A stretch of 64,000 bases of DNA from Rhodanobacter humi (GTDB taxonomy: Bacteria > Pseudomonadota > Gammaproteobacteria > Xanthomonadales > Rhodanobacteraceae): NCBI RefSeq assembly GCF_041107455.1, contig NZ_JBGBPY010000001.1, positions 1 through 64,000 of the forward strand. The letters are read 5' to 3'. Each line of letters begins with the position of its first letter. Positions within the stretch are counted from its first letter, which is position 1. The translations under genes were made by a program, and so were the position numbers. Under the pieces are notes generated by a model. It was given only the letters and a program-made list of their open reading frames with translations. It searched no databases and was not told the origin of the DNA. This document shows positions 62,274 through 64,000 of the stretch, piece after piece.

Positions 62274-64000
62274 ATGGCCTCACCCACTCCAGCTGCGGAC
62301 CGCGCCGGTCCGCAGGATCGCGTCAGCCGGGTACTGATCTGGATACTCGTCGCCGTCACCATCGCCTGTTCGATCGGCATGCTGGCGGCCACCCGCAGCA
62401 CCTACGAACAGGCCGCACCGATCCCGCAGCTGATGGCGACGGCCGACGGCACGCCGGTACTGACCTACGCCGACATCGTCGCCGGCAAGTCCGGCTTCCA
62501 GAAGGCCGACCTGATGGACTACGGCAGCCTGTACGGCATGGGCTCGTCGTTCGGCGAGGACTACACCGCCGAATACCTCGTGCAACTGGCGAAGGAGGTG
62601 CAGGACAACCTGGCGCTGGCGCGCTACGGCCAGCCGTTCGCCGCCATCGATGCCGAGCGGCAGTCCGGCATCGCCACCGCCATGCGCGCGGAGCTGCAGG
62701 GCATCGACCTCAGCCAGTCGCAGGTAGTGCTGCCCGACGCGGTGGCCAAGGCCATCGTCGCGCTGCGCGAGCGCATCGGCGAATCGCTGCGCCGGGACGA
62801 CTTCACCAGGGGCTATACCGGCGCCCGCGCGCTGAATCCGGAGAGCGCGCGGCAGACCGCCGGCTTCCTGCTCTACTCCTCGCTGACCACGGTCGCGCGC
62901 CGCCCCGGCAAGGACTACTCGTGGACCAGCAACTGGCCGTCCGAACCGCTGGTCGGCAACAGCCCCACGCCGGCCACGTTCACCTGGACCTGGGCCTCGT
63001 TCACCATGGTGTTCTTCGCCATCGGCGCGATCCTGGTGATCTTCCGCCTGTGGATCGAACCCAGGGCGCCGAACGAAACCTTCGAGCCCGTACTGGAGAA
63101 GTTCCGCACGCCCACGCCCAGCCAGAAGGCGTTGTGGAAGTATTTCCTGGTGGTGGCCGGCGTGCTGCTGGTGCAGATCCTGGTCGGCTCGATCATGGCG
63201 CACTACTACACCGAGCGCGCCAGCTTCTACGGCATCGACATCGACCGCTGGCTGCCGTTCGCCTTCCTGCGCAGCGTGCACCTGCAGGCGCCGATCGTGT
63301 GGATCGGCGTGAGCTGGATCGCGGGCGGCCTGTTCCTCGCCCCGATCATCGGCCGCAGCGAGCCGCGCGGGCAGCGCTTCCTGGTGAACCTGATCTTCTG
63401 GGTGCTGGTGGTCATCGTGGCCGGCGCGCTGGTCGGCAACTACCTCGGCATCGCCGGCATCGTCGACCAGCACTGGTTCTGGTTCGGCAACCAGGGGCTG
63501 TCCTACCTGGAGATGGGCCGCTTCTGGCAGATCCTGTTCTTCGTCGGCCTCACCGTGTGGTGCGTGGTGCTGCTGCGTGCGTTCCTGCCCACGCTGCGGA
63601 CGCTGTTCCGGCAGAGCGGTTCGCTGTACGGCCTGTTCCGCATCGAACACCTGGTGTGGGTCAGCACGCTGACCGTGGCCTTGTTCTACGTGTTCGGCAT
63701 GATCCCGCTGGGTTCGCCCAACCCCTCGTTCTCGATCACCGACTTCTGGCGCTGGTGGGTGGTGCACCTGTGGGTGGAACTGGCCTTCGAGCTGTTCGCC
63801 GCCTCGGTCACCGGCTACTTCCTGATGGCGCTGGGGCTGGTGTCGCGGCAGATGGCCGAGCGCGCGGTGCTGTTCGAATGGATCCTGATCGTGATCGGCG
63901 GCGTGCTGGGCACCGGCCACCACCTGTACTGGGCCGGTGAGCCCGGCCTGTGGGTGGGCGTGGGCAGCATGTTCTCCTTCATCGAGGTGCTGCCGCTGGT
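62274..64000 (+). CDS. norB: Quinol-dependent nitric oxide reductase (qNor), partial
   Basis: At least 575 residues are in the window; the 3' end is cut. AAGGAG precedes the ATG. The periplasmic N-domain typical of single-subunit qNor is present (SLYGMGSSFGEDYTAEYL). Membrane helices follow with heme and FeB ligand His residues (FLRSVHLQAPIVWIGVSW, LFRIEHLVWVSTL, VVHLWVELAF, GTGHHLYWAG). It reduces NO to N2O with quinol electrons and removes the NO made by NirK. Confidence 0.93.
   Translation, partial: MASPTPAADRAGPQDRVSRVLIWILVAVTIACSIGMLAATRSTYEQAAPIPQLMATADGTPVLTYADIVAGKSGFQKADLMDYGSLYGMGSSFGEDYTAEYLVQLAKEVQDNLALARYGQPFAAIDAERQSGIATAMRAELQGIDLSQSQVVLPDAVAKAIVALRERIGESLRRDDFTRGYTGARALNPESARQTAGFLLYSSLTTVARRPGKDYSWTSNWPSEPLVGNSPTPATFTWTWASFTMVFFAIGAILVIFRLWIEPRAPNETFEPVLEKFRTPTPSQKALWKYFLVVAGVLLVQILVGSIMAHYYTERASFYGIDIDRWLPFAFLRSVHLQAPIVWIGVSWIAGGLFLAPIIGRSEPRGQRFLVNLIFWVLVVIVAGALVGNYLGIAGIVDQHWFWFGNQGLSYLEMGRFWQILFFVGLTVWCVVLLRAFLPTLRTLFRQSGSLYGLFRIEHLVWVSTLTVALFYVFGMIPLGSPNPSFSITDFWRWWVVHLWVELAFELFAASVTGYFLMALGLVSRQMAERAVLFEWILIVIGGVLGTGHHLYWAGEPGLWVGVGSMFSFIEVLPL

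Noticed and set aside
62280-63923. Long reverse-strand open frame opposite norB
   Set aside because: It is antisense to an unmistakable nitric oxide reductase and has a low-complexity Gln/His/Arg composition.
1-64000. CRISPR arrays, tRNA and rRNA genes
   Set aside because: No regularly spaced direct repeats, tRNA-like cloverleaf ends or rRNA-like stretches were seen in reading the window.

Overview
This is a high-GC stretch of a gammaproteobacterial chromosome. It most likely comes from the Rhodanobacter/Xanthomonadales group. The evidence is a lexA2-imuA-imuB-dnaE2 mutagenesis cassette, a copper nitrite reductase with a fused cytochrome c domain, a quinol nitric oxide reductase, and heavy-metal gene content typical of metal- and nitrate-contaminated sites. 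The species assignment is an inference. I saw no rRNA, tRNA or CRISPR array.

Bases 1-30,220 form a metal-resistance and mobile region. It opens with the tail of an outer-membrane protein and a small exported Cys/Met/His-rich protein. A Cus-type copper/silver efflux operon (cusC, cusB, cusA, cusF) follows, then a divergent merR/merC pair with a GDCCVxC protein. A leftward PadR-DoxX-multicopper oxidase-ChrA-YncE operon comes next. After it lie an EamA transporter with a His-rich tail, a methyltransferase and a small CDF transporter. A GT9 glycosyltransferase is flanked by fragments of two broken genes. A two-component system (CusR/CusS-like) heads a second RND efflux operon. The region closes with a Tn3-family transposase and one recognisable terminal inverted repeat ending at 30,220.

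Bases 30,300-34,300 hold an H-NS-like protein and a small redox block: SnoaL-like protein, HbpS/GlcG-like protein, and a quinone-reductase-like dehydrogenase divergent from a LysR regulator. Bases 34,339-40,074 are the SOS mutasome cassette dnaE2-imuB-imuA-lexA. A GTAC-N4-GTAC operator overlaps the lexA ribosome binding site and start.

Bases 40,327-64,000 are the most striking part: an anaerobic-life island. It holds denitrification genes (azurin, nirK, nirV, norB, an SCO protein, cytochrome b561). Alongside are oxygen-independent versions of several biosynthetic routes: UbiU, UbiV, UbiT and UbiD for ubiquinone, HemN for heme, FabA/FabB for unsaturated fatty acids, NadA/NadB for NAD, and chorismate mutase plus prephenate dehydrogenase for tyrosine. 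The chorismate mutase is fused in frame to UbiT. An FNR/ANR regulator with all four iron-sulfur cysteines is encoded next to hemN. I count ten convincing FNR-type dyads (NTGAY-N4-RTCAR), nearly all just upstream of these genes and one inside the chorismate mutase-ubiT frame. The layout suggests a single oxygen-responsive switch that turns on respiration of nitrogen oxides together with replacements for O2-requiring biosynthetic enzymes.
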